Below are positions 15,254 to 23,857 of a stretch of DNA of 34,595 nt, piece after piece. Both the position numbers and the translations under genes were made by a program. Every line of letters starts with the position of its first letter. Positions within the stretch are counted from its first letter, which is position 1. The notes beneath the pieces were generated by a model that had not been told where the DNA came from, made no database searches, and saw only the letters and a list, made by a program, of their open reading frames with translations. Origin of the DNA: CAZKVJ01 sp964556225 (lineage in GTDB: Bacteria > Actinomycetota > Acidimicrobiia > Acidimicrobiales > Ilumatobacteraceae); assembly GCA_964556225.1 (NCBI GenBank), contig CAZKVJ010000028.1, positions 1 through 34,595 of the forward strand, read 5' to 3'.

Positions 15254-16121
15254 TCAGCGCGCCGACGACACGGCGGGTGCGATGTCGGCGAGGACCTCGA
15301 GATGTCGATCGACACCCACCAGCCCGGCACCCATGGTGTTGATCGACACGTGGGTTGCGCCGGCGTCGCGCCACCTGCCGACGTGGTCCACGACGCGCGC
15401 CAGACCGGCGTCGGTCCACGACACGTTCCCCTCCATCCCCAGCGCCTCAGGGTCGCGTCCGGCGCCGACGGCCGCGTCGGCGACCATGGCTCGGGCCTCG
15501 TCGAGCCGAGGGCCCGGGGGTGTCAACGGGAACCAACCGTCGGCCAGCAGCCCGATCCGGCGATAGGCGGCTTCGGACTGGCCACCGATCCAGATGGGCA
15601 CCGGATGCAGTGGCAGCGGTGCCAACCCGGCCCCGGTGATCCGGTCGAACTCGCCGACGTGGGTCACGGCTCCCTCGCTGAGCAGACGGCGCAGCAACGG
15701 GATCTGCTCCGACATCCGACGGCCCCGCCGGTCGAAGGGCATGCCCAGCGCTCGTACTCGACGGCGTTCCAGCCGATCCCGACGCCGAGGCGGAACCGTC
15801 CCTCGGTGAGCATGGCGGCCTCGGCCACCTGCTTGGCGACGAGTGCCGTCTGGCGCTGGGGCAGGATGATGACGCCCGTCACCAGCTCGAGCGCGCTGCA
15901 GGCGGCGAGGAAGCCGAACAGCACGAACGGCTCTCGGAACGTGGTGGAGCTGTCGTACGGACCGCTCCACGGCGCGTGGACCGAGGGATCCGCGCCCAGG
16001 ACGTGGTCGTAGGCGAGCACATGGACGAAGCCGAGCTGTTCGACCGTCGTGGCGTATCGGCGGATGTCTGCCACGGACGCGCTCCCCAGCTCGGTCTCGG
16101 GAAGACCACACCGACGCGCAC
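15254..16121 (-). pseudogene. LLM-class F420-dependent oxidoreductase, two frameshifts
   Basis: Joined across three frames, the gene encodes a luciferase-like monooxygenase family protein of about 289 aa, the usual length. Segments are MRVGVVFP from GTG 16121; then ETELGSASVADIRRYATTVE through LGVGIGWNAVEYE; then LGMPFDRRGRRMSEQIPLL through IWIGGQSEAAYRRIGLLADG to the stop. Each junction fits the loss of a single base, one near 16099-16101 and one near 15749-15752. Enzymes of this class transfer hydride with coenzyme F420. The two shifts could be real decay or consensus errors in GC-rich DNA. Confidence 0.82.
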
Positions 16122-16198
16122 GCCGCATGTCTACTCGGCGGCGGGCCGACCGTTCCGCACGACAGAGGGGAACGCCCCGACCACCGTGCGCGACCCGG

Positions 16199-17600
16199 TC
16201 AGTACTGGTGGAGGAGATCGAGCAGCAGGCGCACGCCGAACCCGGTCGCGTCGCCCGGGTGCTCGTGGCGGGGCTTGTCGACCCAGGAGGGGCTGGCACA
16301 GTCGATGTGAGCCCACGGTTGTCCCTTCGGCACGAACTCGCGCAGCATCGCCGCAGCCAGGTTCGGGTGCAGCATCAGCTCGGTCGCGTTCTGGTAGTCG
16401 GCGATGCTCGACCTCAGCTCGTTCGCCAGGTCATCGCCGAGGGGGAGGCGCCACACCCGCTCCCCGGTGGCCGCCGCCGCGGACTCGACCCGGCGGGCGG
16501 TGGCGTCGTCGTTGGAGAACAGCCCGGCGATCCCTCGTCCGAGGCTCACGAACAGCGAACCCGTGAGGGTCGCGATGTCGAACAGCACGTCGGGGTTCGC
16601 CTCGGCGGCTCGGCCGATGGCGTCGGCCAGGACCACCCGACCTTCGTTGTCGGTGTCGAGCACCTCGATGGTCGCGCCGTTGTAGGTGCGGACCACGTCG
16701 CCGGGCTTGAGCGCGTCCGGACCGCTCATGTTGTCGGTGAGCGGGATGAATCCGAGCACCCGCTGGCGGACTGCCGACCCGGCCAAGGTGCTGAACAGGC
16801 CGAGCACCGCCGAGGCGCCGGCCATGTCCTTCTTCATCCGGGTCATGTCCTTGGTGTTCTTCGCGTTGAGGCCACCCGAGTCGAAGGTGACGCCCTTGCC
16901 GACCACCGCCACGGTGCGCTCCGCACCGGCGGGCTCGTAGGCGAGCTCGAGGAAGCGGGGCTCGTTCGCCGAGCCGCGATTGATGCCGAGCAGGCCGCCC
17001 ATGCCCATCGCCTCGATCGAGGCTCGGTCGTGCACCACGACCGAGAACCCCCCGTGCGCGCCCGCGGCCACGGCACGATCGGCGAAGGCGGCCGGTGTCA
17101 GCACACTTCCCGGTTCGTTCGTCAGGTCGCGGGCGAGGCACACCCCTGCCGCGACGTGGTGTGCTGTTCGGGAGACGTCGGCGTCGAGGCCTGCGAGGTG
17201 CACGGTGCGCAGATGCACCGGGCGCGGCGTGCTCCGGTAGGCGTCGAAGCGGTAGGAGGCGAGCAGGATGCCTTCCACCAAGCCCTGCTGGTGCACGTCT
17301 CCCCAGCGAGCCAGGTCGCTCGACAGCGAGACGGCGTCGGCACCGGCGCGCACCATCGCCGCGCCCACTCGGGTGGCGGACACACGGTCGGTCGCGCCGT
17401 CGCCCACGCCGACGAGCACGGCCATCGTGGCGTCGGTCATCGGGGCGAGCACGGCGTCGCCGACCTGCGCCGTGAACCCGATGCGCTCCCACCACCCGGC
17501 GTGCACGCCCTCGGGCCGTGTCCCCGATGCCACCGCGATCGCCGGCAGGGCATCTCGGCCGACGGCACCGGACTCGACGGTGGGCCATTCGGGACGGGTG
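16199..17600 (-). pseudogene. M17-family leucyl aminopeptidase lacking its 5' end
   Basis: About 465 codons match a PepA-type aminopeptidase. The N-terminal domain is recognisable (IGFTAQVGDAVLAPM, MAVLVGVGD). The catalytic domain includes LTNEPGSVLTPAAFAD, VVGKGVTFDSGGLNAKNTKD with the metal-binding lysine and aspartate, VLDTDNEGRVVLADAI (NTDAEGR-type signature) and the C-terminal HIDCASPSW. These enzymes cleave N-terminal residues from peptides in the cytosol. The first residues and any start codon are missing: no ATG, GTG or TTG lies in frame before the codon of V in AIAVASG, and upstream the sequence becomes the opposite-strand solute-binding protein gene. The catalytic part is intact, so some expression from an inner GTG cannot be excluded. 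Confidence 0.8.
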
Positions 17601-18982
17601 AGGACGGATCTGCGGTCCCGTACCTGGCCGAGTCGATCACCCCCGATGACACGCTGACCAACTGGACCGTCACGCTGCGCGATGGGGTCCTCTTCCATGA
17701 CGGCACACCCGTCGACGCGGACTCCCTCATCGCCACGTTCGAGGGACAGCTGGCCGACCCGGTGGTCGGGCTCACGGTCGCGCCGCTGTTCGCTGCCGAC
17801 AACATGATCGAGAAGATCGACGACCGTACGGTCGTGTACCACCTGACGTCGCCGTCGTCGGTGTTCCCGCCGCGCCTGACCCAGCAGCTCGGCGTGGTGG
17901 CGTCGAAGGCCTGGCTCGACGAGGTGGCTGCCGACCCCGACAAGGCCCAGGAGCCGGTCGGCAGCGGTCCGTTCGTGTTCGACAGCCGGACGAAGGACTC
18001 CTTGACCCGCTTCGTGCGCAACGAGGACTACTGGGCCGGCGAGGTGTACCTCGACGCCGTCGAGTTCTATCCCGTCCCGGACTCGCTGACCCGCGCCGAC
18101 CAGCTCTCCGTGGGCGACCTCGACATGCTGCACGCCCCGGGCAAGCTGCCCGACCTCCCCGACGACGACGTCATCCAGAGCGCCTACGACCTCAACGGTG
18201 AGGAGGGCTACCTGGCGATGAACACCTCCGCGCCGCCGTTCGACGACCTGCGCGTCCGCCAGGCGTTCACCTACGCCTTCCCGCAGGAAGCGTTCGTCGA
18301 GCTCATCACCGACGGCGACCAGAGCCAGTCGGCGAACCAGATGTTCGACACCGAGTCGCCGTTCTTCAACCCCGACCTCGAACAGCTCACCGATCACCCC
18401 GAGCTGGCCGGTGACCTCGTCGCCGCCTACTGCGCCGACGTGCCGGACCAGTGCACGGACGGAAAGGTCAACGTCACCTACAGCGACACCGGTCCGTCGA
18501 CGTCGGGCGAGCGGAACTTCGCGGTGGCCGACGAAGGCTGGAGCCCCTTCTTCAACGTCACGCCTCGCTGGGTGGCACAGGACCAGTTCATCATCGCGAC
18601 GATCACCGGCGACTTCCAGGTGACCCAGTTCCGCCTGTTCGGCGGCATCGACCCTGACCTGGATCGGGTGTACCTCCTCTGCGACAGCATCGGCGGGGTC
18701 GCCCTGAACGTGCCGCGGTACTGCGACCCGGAGATCGACGCGCTCCTCGCCCAGCAGGCGTCGAGCACGGATCAGGCCGAGCGCGTCGGCATCTGGCAGG
18801 ACATCAGCCAGCGGATCGCCGACAACTTCACGACGATTTGGGAGGCCCACGCCAGATGGCGGGTGGCCTACGACTCGACGCGTGTCCACAATTTGTGCGG
18901 GGCGGTGAGCCCTGAGGGGGTCCCGCTGAAGTGCGTCGTTGCCGGGCACACCCCGCTCGCCCAGGTCTGGCTCGCGGAGTGA
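17600..18982 (+). pseudogene. Family 5 (oligopeptide type) ABC solute-binding protein, 5'-truncated
   Basis: From about 17605 the plus strand reads as a family 5 solute-binding protein: AVPYLAESITPDDTLTNWTV, LRDGVLFHDGTPVDADSLIA, GSGPFVFDSRTKDSLTRFVR and on to the C-terminus SPEGVPLKCVVAGHTPLAQV. Roughly 460 residues remain of ~550-600. The signal peptide, lipobox and first part of lobe I are absent, and no start codon fits; upstream sequence belongs to the opposite-strand aminopeptidase. As it stands it could not be exported. It leads into the permease gene after 4 nt, so it was the first gene of the operon. Confidence 0.85.
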
Positions 18983-18986
18983 CCAC

Positions 18987-19934
18987 TTGCCCAGGCTGAT
19001 CGCCACCCGCCTGGTGCGCCTCGTCGCAACGGTGCTGACCGTCACCTTTCTCGCCTTCGCAGCGATGAACGTGATCGGCGAACCCCTGGTCAACATCCTC
19101 GGTGCGGCGGCGCTCGACCCGGAAGGCCACGCCGACGACATCGCCGAGGTCACCGAGCAGTACCACCTCGACGACCCGCTCGTGGTGCGCTACGGCTACT
19201 GGCTCGGCGACGTGGCCACTGGCGACTTCGGCCGGTCGTACATCAACGAGCAGTCGGTCTCGGCCGTGCTGGCGGAGAAGCTGCCCGTCACGCTCTGGTT
19301 GGTGCTGCTCGCCCAGGCCATCGCTCTCCTCGTCGCCGTGCCGTGGGGGGTGCTGGCCGCGTCGCGCGACGGTGGGTGGCGGGATCGGGCCTCGACGGTC
19401 GTGTCGTTCGCGCTCATCGCGATGCCGGCGTTCGCCGTCGGGGTGCTGCTCTTCTACCTGCTGGTGGTGCGCTGGCAGTGGTTCCCCAGTCGCTTCGATC
19501 GCAGCAACCTCGGCGCACAGCTGCACAGCCTGATGGCCCCCGCGATCGCCCTGGCACTCCCACTGGCCGCCGTGTACCAGCGCGTGCTGCACACCGACAT
19601 GACCTCCGTGCTGCGCTCGCAGTACATCGCGTTCGCTCGCGCGAAGGGGATCTCGCCGCGGCGCCTGCTCTGGGTGCACGCACTCCGCCCGTCCAGCTTC
19701 GGGCTCCTGACGACGTTCGGCGTGAACACGGGCGCCCTCATCGGCGGGACGCTCGTGATCGAGCAGATCTTCAGCGTGCCGGGAGCGGGCTCGGAGATCG
19801 TGCGCGCCATCGACCGCGACGACTTTCCCACCGTGCTCGCGTTCGTCGTGGTCATCTCCGTGACGTTCGTGCTGGTGAACTGGCTGGTCGACACCCTCTA
19901 CCACGTGCTCGACCCGAGGATCCGTGTCACATGA
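18987..19934 (+). CDS. Oligopeptide-type ABC permease, DppB-like
   Basis: The 315-aa product begins at TTG 18987, with GGAG at 18976-18979 seven nt upstream and 4 nt after the preceding stop; the longer reading from 18939 lies inside that gene. It has an N-terminal membrane helix (RLVRLVATVLTVTFLAFAAM), a large extracytoplasmic loop (LDDPLVVRYGYWLGDVATGD, FGRSYI), five further helices, and the EAA loop AFARAKGISPRRLLWVHALR that docks on the ATPase. With the next gene it forms the transmembrane pore of an importer. Confidence 0.92.
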   Translation: MPRLIATRLVRLVATVLTVTFLAFAAMNVIGEPLVNILGAAALDPEGHADDIAEVTEQYHLDDPLVVRYGYWLGDVATGDFGRSYINEQSVSAVLAEKLPVTLWLVLLAQAIALLVAVPWGVLAASRDGGWRDRASTVVSFALIAMPAFAVGVLLFYLLVVRWQWFPSRFDRSNLGAQLHSLMAPAIALALPLAAVYQRVLHTDMTSVLRSQYIAFARAKGISPRRLLWVHALRPSSFGLLTTFGVNTGALIGGTLVIEQIFSVPGAGSEIVRAIDRDDFPTVLAFVVVISVTFVLVNWLVDTLYHVLDPRIRVT

Positions 19935-20776
19935 GGGTTCGAAGGAGGGATCGGCGGCGCGGCACCGCATCCTTCGGCTTCCGGCTGGCCATCGTCTGGA
20001 TGGCCGTCGTGGTGGCCGCTGCCGCCCTCGCCCCGTGGCTCCCTCTCGCTGGGGTCGACGACACCGATGTCGCGGCCAGGGAGCAGGGCCCGTCGTTGGC
20101 GCACTGGTTCGGCACGGACAGCGTCGGCCGTGATGTGTTCGCTCGTACCGTGTGGGGGGCGCGCGTCTCGCTCGTGGTGGGCATTGCAGCCATCCTGATC
20201 GGGTTCCTGCTCGGAGGGGCCCTCGGGTTGGTCGCGGGCTTCGTGAGGGGCTGGACCGACAAGGTCGTCTCGGCCCAGTTCGACGTGCTCCTGGCCTTCC
20301 CCGCGATCATCTTCGCCGTCCTCGTCACGTCGCTCACCGAGCGGAACCTGCTGTGGGTGACGCTCGTGCTCGGCGCCCTGACCGTCGCGCCGCTCGGCCG
20401 CCTGGCGAGGGCCAGCACGCTGTCGGTGGCCGACGAGAACTTCGTGACCGCCGCGCAGATGATGGGTGCCACCTCAGGGCGCATCTTGAGGCGTGAGCTG
20501 TTGCCGAACGTGGTCGCCCCGCTCGCTGCGTTCGCCATGATCGGCTGCGGGATCGCGATCGTCGCGGAGGGGAGTCTGGCCTTCCTCGGCCTGTCGGTCG
20601 AGAACACCGTCAGCTGGGGCACCATCATCGTCGACGGTTCCAGCGGTCGCACGCTCCGGTCGGCGCCACACGTCGCCCTGTGCCCCATCGCGGTGCTCTT
20701 CCTGACGATCCTCGCCCTCAACTGGATCGGTGCCGTGCTGCAACGGCGTGCCGACAGGCGAGCCAGCAACCTGTGA
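19931..20776 (+). CDS. Oligopeptide-type ABC permease, DppC-like
   Basis: The 281-aa protein starts at ATG 19931, overlapping the previous stop as ATGA. After a basic N-terminus (MRVRRRDRRRG) comes the first helix (LAIVWMAVVVAAAALAPWL). The DppC-type segment HWFGTDSVGRDVFARTVWGA and the EAA loop NFVTAAQMMGATSGRILRRE follow. It pairs with the DppB-like protein. No ATPase gene (DppD/F type) follows; the next gene is the BKACE, so ATPases must be elsewhere or lost. Confidence 0.92.
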   Translation: MRVRRRDRRRGTASFGFRLAIVWMAVVVAAAALAPWLPLAGVDDTDVAAREQGPSLAHWFGTDSVGRDVFARTVWGARVSLVVGIAAILIGFLLGGALGLVAGFVRGWTDKVVSAQFDVLLAFPAIIFAVLVTSLTERNLLWVTLVLGALTVAPLGRLARASTLSVADENFVTAAQMMGATSGRILRRELLPNVVAPLAAFAMIGCGIAIVAEGSLAFLGLSVENTVSWGTIIVDGSSGRTLRSAPHVALCPIAVLFLTILALNWIGAVLQRRADRRASNL

Positions 20777-20783
20777 GGTGTCC

Positions 20784-21657
20784 GTGACCCCGCCGACCAT
20801 CGTGACCTGCGCGATCACCGGGTCGTCACAGAACTTCCGGCGGAGCGCGGCGGTGCCGATCACGCCCGCGGCGATCGCCTCGTCCGCCGTCGATGCCGCC
20901 CGCGCCGGTGCACATCCATGTGCACGATCCCGACACCGGCCGGCCGGCCACCGACCTGCACCTGTACGGGGAGGTGGTCGACCGCATCCGCGACACCGGC
21001 GTCGATGTGATCATCAACCTGACGACGGGCTATGGCGCCCGGTTCGTCCCGGGCGACGACGACGTGCGCGTCGCCCACCCCGACTGCAACTTCGCCCCAC
21101 CGGCCGCGCGCACGCGTCACATCATCGAGCTCAGGCCGGAGGTGTGCAGCCTCGACGTGGCCACGTTCAACTTCGGAGACGACGCCTTCGTCAACACGCC
21201 CCGCATCGTGACCGAGATGGCTCGCTCCATCGTCGCCGCCGGCGTGCTGCCCGAGCTGGAGGTGTTCGAGGTCGGCCACCTGCTGCTGTGCCGGCATCTC
21301 ATCGAGACCGGGGTGCTGCCGCCACCCGGCCACTTCCAGTTCTGCCTCGGCATCAGGTGGGCCATGCCAGCCACCGCGGCGGCCATCGACTTCATGCGAG
21401 CCCTGCTGCCGGCGGGCGCCACCTGGTCGGCCTTCGGCGTGGCGCAGCACCAGTTCCCGATGGTGGCCGCAGCGGTGGCGGCCGGTGGCCACGTGCGCGT
21501 CGGGCTGGAGGACAACCTCTACGTGTCTCGTGGTGTGCTGGCGCCGTCGAACGCGGCGCTCGTGGAACGGGCCTGCCGCATGGTGGAGGACCTCGGGAGC
21601 ACCGTGGCGAGCGTCGCAGAGGCCCGGACCATCCTCGGACTCGGCGGCCGGTCGTGA
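20784..21657 (+). pseudogene. BKACE-family beta-keto acid cleavage enzyme (DUF849), frameshifted near its 5' end
   Basis: The start, GTG 20784 with GAGG 5 nt upstream, gives MTPPTIVTCAITGS...DAARAG, the first strand and helix of a BKACE TIM barrel. The frame then breaks near 20905-20911. The other frame continues VHIHVHDPDTGRPATDLHLY with the zinc histidines, INLTTGYG, CLGIRWAMPAT, TWSAFGVAQHQF and VRVGLEDNLYVSRG with the zinc-binding glutamate. The family needs a few extra residues at the break (AGAAxVHIH), so a small deletion of non-triplet size fits. BKACE enzymes split a beta-keto acid using acetyl-CoA, giving acetoacetate and an acyl-CoA. The 254-aa reading from ATG 20893 would lack the first beta-alpha unit. 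Confidence 0.85.
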
Positions 21658-22553
21658 ACCTTCGCACCATCACCGACCGCCTGCGCTTCCCCGAGGGGCC
21701 GATCTCCCTGCCCGACGGTGAGTGGCTGGTGGTGGAGATCGCTGGAAGGGCCCTGACACGAGTGCACACCGACGGCTCGGTCACGGTGGTCGCCAACCTT
21801 GAGGGCGGCCCCAACGGTGCGGCCCTCGGCCCGGACGGCTGGGTCTACGTGTGCAACAGCGGGGGCTGGATCTACGAGCGACGCGCCAACCTCACCTGGC
21901 CGCTCGGTACCGCCGAGCGAACCGGGTGGATCGAGCGGGTCGAGCTGACCACCGGTCGCCACGAGGTGCTCTACACGCACTGCGGCGACCTCCCACTGCG
22001 ATCGCCGAACGACCTCGTTTTCGACTCGTCAGGCGGCTTCTACTTCACCGACGTCGGCAAGCGATCGGACCGGCACGTCGACTGGACGAGCGTCTACTAC
22101 GCGGCGGCCGACGGCTCGTCCATCCGCGAGGTGATCCACCCCATCATCACCCCCAACGGGTGCGGGTTGTCGCCCGACGGTCGTGAGCTGTACGTCGCCG
22201 AGACGTTCACCGGAAGGCTGTGGGCGTTCGAGGTCGTCGGACCGGGCGTGCTGGCCACCGGGTCCAGTCTGGCCCCGCACAAGGGCCGCCTCGTCGCCGG
22301 TGTCGACGGCTACCGCCTGTTCGACTCCCTCGCGGTCCACCCGTCGGGCCTGGTGTGCGTGGCCACCCTGTTCCAGAGCGGCATCACCGTGTGCCACCCG
22401 GTGCAGGGTGAGGTGCGCTTCGTTCCGCTTCCCGACGTCTACACCACGAACGTCTGCTTCGACGCGCAGGGACGCGACCTGGCGTACGTCACCCAGTCGT
22501 CCACCGGATGCCTGGTGGAGCTGCCGGCCTCTGCGCTGGTAGGTCGGTCGTGA
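21654..22553 (+). CDS. SMP-30/gluconolactonase-like beta-propeller protein
   Basis: The 299-aa protein starts at GTG 21654 (GTGA overlap with the BKACE stop). It has the family landmarks: RFPEGPISLPDGEWLVVEI with the metal-binding glutamate, GGPNGAALGPDGWVYVCN, LPLRSPNDLVFDSSGGFYFT with the metal-binding asparagine, and the aspartate region LSPDGRELYVAETFTGRLW. Family members hydrolyse sugar-acid lactones or related esters with a divalent ion. No signal peptide is seen, so it should be cytosolic. The specific lactone is unknown; its position between BKACE and aminotransferase suggests it opens or processes an intermediate of the same route. Confidence 0.9.
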   Translation: MNLRTITDRLRFPEGPISLPDGEWLVVEIAGRALTRVHTDGSVTVVANLEGGPNGAALGPDGWVYVCNSGGWIYERRANLTWPLGTAERTGWIERVELTTGRHEVLYTHCGDLPLRSPNDLVFDSSGGFYFTDVGKRSDRHVDWTSVYYAAADGSSIREVIHPIITPNGCGLSPDGRELYVAETFTGRLWAFEVVGPGVLATGSSLAPHKGRLVAGVDGYRLFDSLAVHPSGLVCVATLFQSGITVCHPVQGEVRFVPLPDVYTTNVCFDAQGRDLAYVTQSSTGCLVELPASALVGRS

Positions 22554-23857
22554 GCGCCTACGACCACGCCCTCGCCGAGGCCATCGCGGCCTACGAGGCG
22601 CGCACGCCGCGCAGCGGCGCCGCGTTCGAGGCCACGTGCCGCCCGCTTCCCGGTGGGAACACGCGCAGCAACCTCCACTTCGCGCCGTACCCGCCCCTGC
22701 TCGCCAGCGCCCACGACGCGGTGCTCGTGGACATCGACGGCAACGAGTACGCCGACTTCAACAGCGACTACACCGTTGCCATCGCCGGGCACTCACACCC
22801 CCGGCTGGCGGCCGCCACGTTGGACCAGCTCGGCCGAGGCACCAGCTGGGGTGGTCGCAGCGCCGCCGAGGCGCAGCTCGCCAGCGCGATCCTCGAGCGC
22901 TTCCCGCACGTCGACCAGCTGCGGTTCGTGAACTCCGGTACCGAGGCGAACCTGATGGCGCTCGTGACGGCGCGCCACGTCACGGGCCGGGAACGGGTGG
23001 TGGTGTTCGACGGCGCCTACCACGGGAGCCTGTTCTCGTACGTGGCCGAGCAGCCACGCATCAACCTGCCCGGTGACGAGATCCGGCTGCCCTACAACGA
23101 CGTCGTGGCGCTGCGAGCGGCGTTCGCGGAGCACGGCGACGAGATCGCCGCGGTGTTCGCCGAGCTGATGCTCAACAGCGGCGGCTGCATCCCGACGGAG
23201 GACGAGTTCGTGCGGGCGGTGCGCGAGGAGTGCACCGCGCATGGCTCGCTGATGGTCGCCGACGAGGTGATGACCGCCCGTCACGGCTACCGCGGCCTGC
23301 AGGGCCGCTACGGAGTGGATGCCGACATCGTCACCCTCGGCAAGATGTTCGGTGGCGGCTTCCCCATCGGCGCGTTCGCTGCGTCCGGCGCGACCATGGA
23401 GCTGTTCGACATGCGCCGTCCAGGTGCTGTGGGGCACGGTGGCTCGTTCAACAACGAGGTGTTCTCGATGCACGTCGGCCTCGTGGCCTGTCGCGAGGTG
23501 CTCACCGCGCCGGCGCTCGAGGTGCTCTACGAGCACGGCGAGCGGTTGCGGTGCTCGCTCAACGACGTGCTGGCCCTTCACCGACTTCCGCTGGTGTTCT
23601 CCGGACTCGGGAGCACGATGGCCCTTCACCCTTGCTGCGAACCGCCGCGGCGCGCCGTGCGATCGGGCGTCGCCGACCGGCTGCGACGGTTGTTCCACCT
23701 GCGTCTGCTCGCCGATGGGCAGTGGGTGGCGGGGCGGGCGATGATCGCGACGTCGCTCGCCACCTCCGACGCCCAGTGCGAACAGCTCGTCGAGGCCGTC
23801 GACCGATGGTGTCGGGTCGACGCGGCTGCCATTCGTGAGGAAGTCGGCGCGGCATGA
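22550..23857 (+). CDS. Class III aminotransferase, GSA-aminotransferase/beta-transaminase type
   Basis: The 435-aa PLP enzyme starts at GTG 22550 (GTGA overlap). It shows the fold type I class III pattern: VLVDIDGNEYADFNSDYT, GHSHPRL, RFVNSGTEANLMALVTAR, FDGAYHGS, the aspartate segment GSLMVADEVMTARHGY, and the PLP lysine K265 in TLGKMFGGGFPIGAF. The loop LPGGNTRSNLHFAPYP (about 33-48) resembles beta-phenylalanine aminotransferases more than glutamate-1-semialdehyde aminomutase (PGGVNS). In those enzymes an arginine in this loop is reported to bind the substrate carboxylate; R39 would be the equivalent. A beta-amino acid donor giving a beta-keto acid is therefore likely, which would suit the BKACE two genes upstream (inference). 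Confidence 0.9.
   Translation: MSAYDHALAEAIAAYEARTPRSGAAFEATCRPLPGGNTRSNLHFAPYPPLLASAHDAVLVDIDGNEYADFNSDYTVAIAGHSHPRLAAATLDQLGRGTSWGGRSAAEAQLASAILERFPHVDQLRFVNSGTEANLMALVTARHVTGRERVVVFDGAYHGSLFSYVAEQPRINLPGDEIRLPYNDVVALRAAFAEHGDEIAAVFAELMLNSGGCIPTEDEFVRAVREECTAHGSLMVADEVMTARHGYRGLQGRYGVDADIVTLGKMFGGGFPIGAFAASGATMELFDMRRPGAVGHGGSFNNEVFSMHVGLVACREVLTAPALEVLYEHGERLRCSLNDVLALHRLPLVFSGLGSTMALHPCCEPPRRAVRSGVADRLRRLFHLRLLADGQWVAGRAMIATSLATSDAQCEQLVEAVDRWCRVDAAAIREEVGAA

Noticed and set aside
16049..18982. A 977-codon open frame on the plus strand spanning two unrelated regions
   Set aside because: Only its part from about 17600 resembles a protein family; the rest is antisense to the aminopeptidase and LLM gene and is open because of GC-rich codon bias.
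17600..18982. Solute-binding protein starting at an upstream in-frame codon
   Set aside because: Upstream codons are antisense to the aminopeptidase and give no signal peptide or lipobox.
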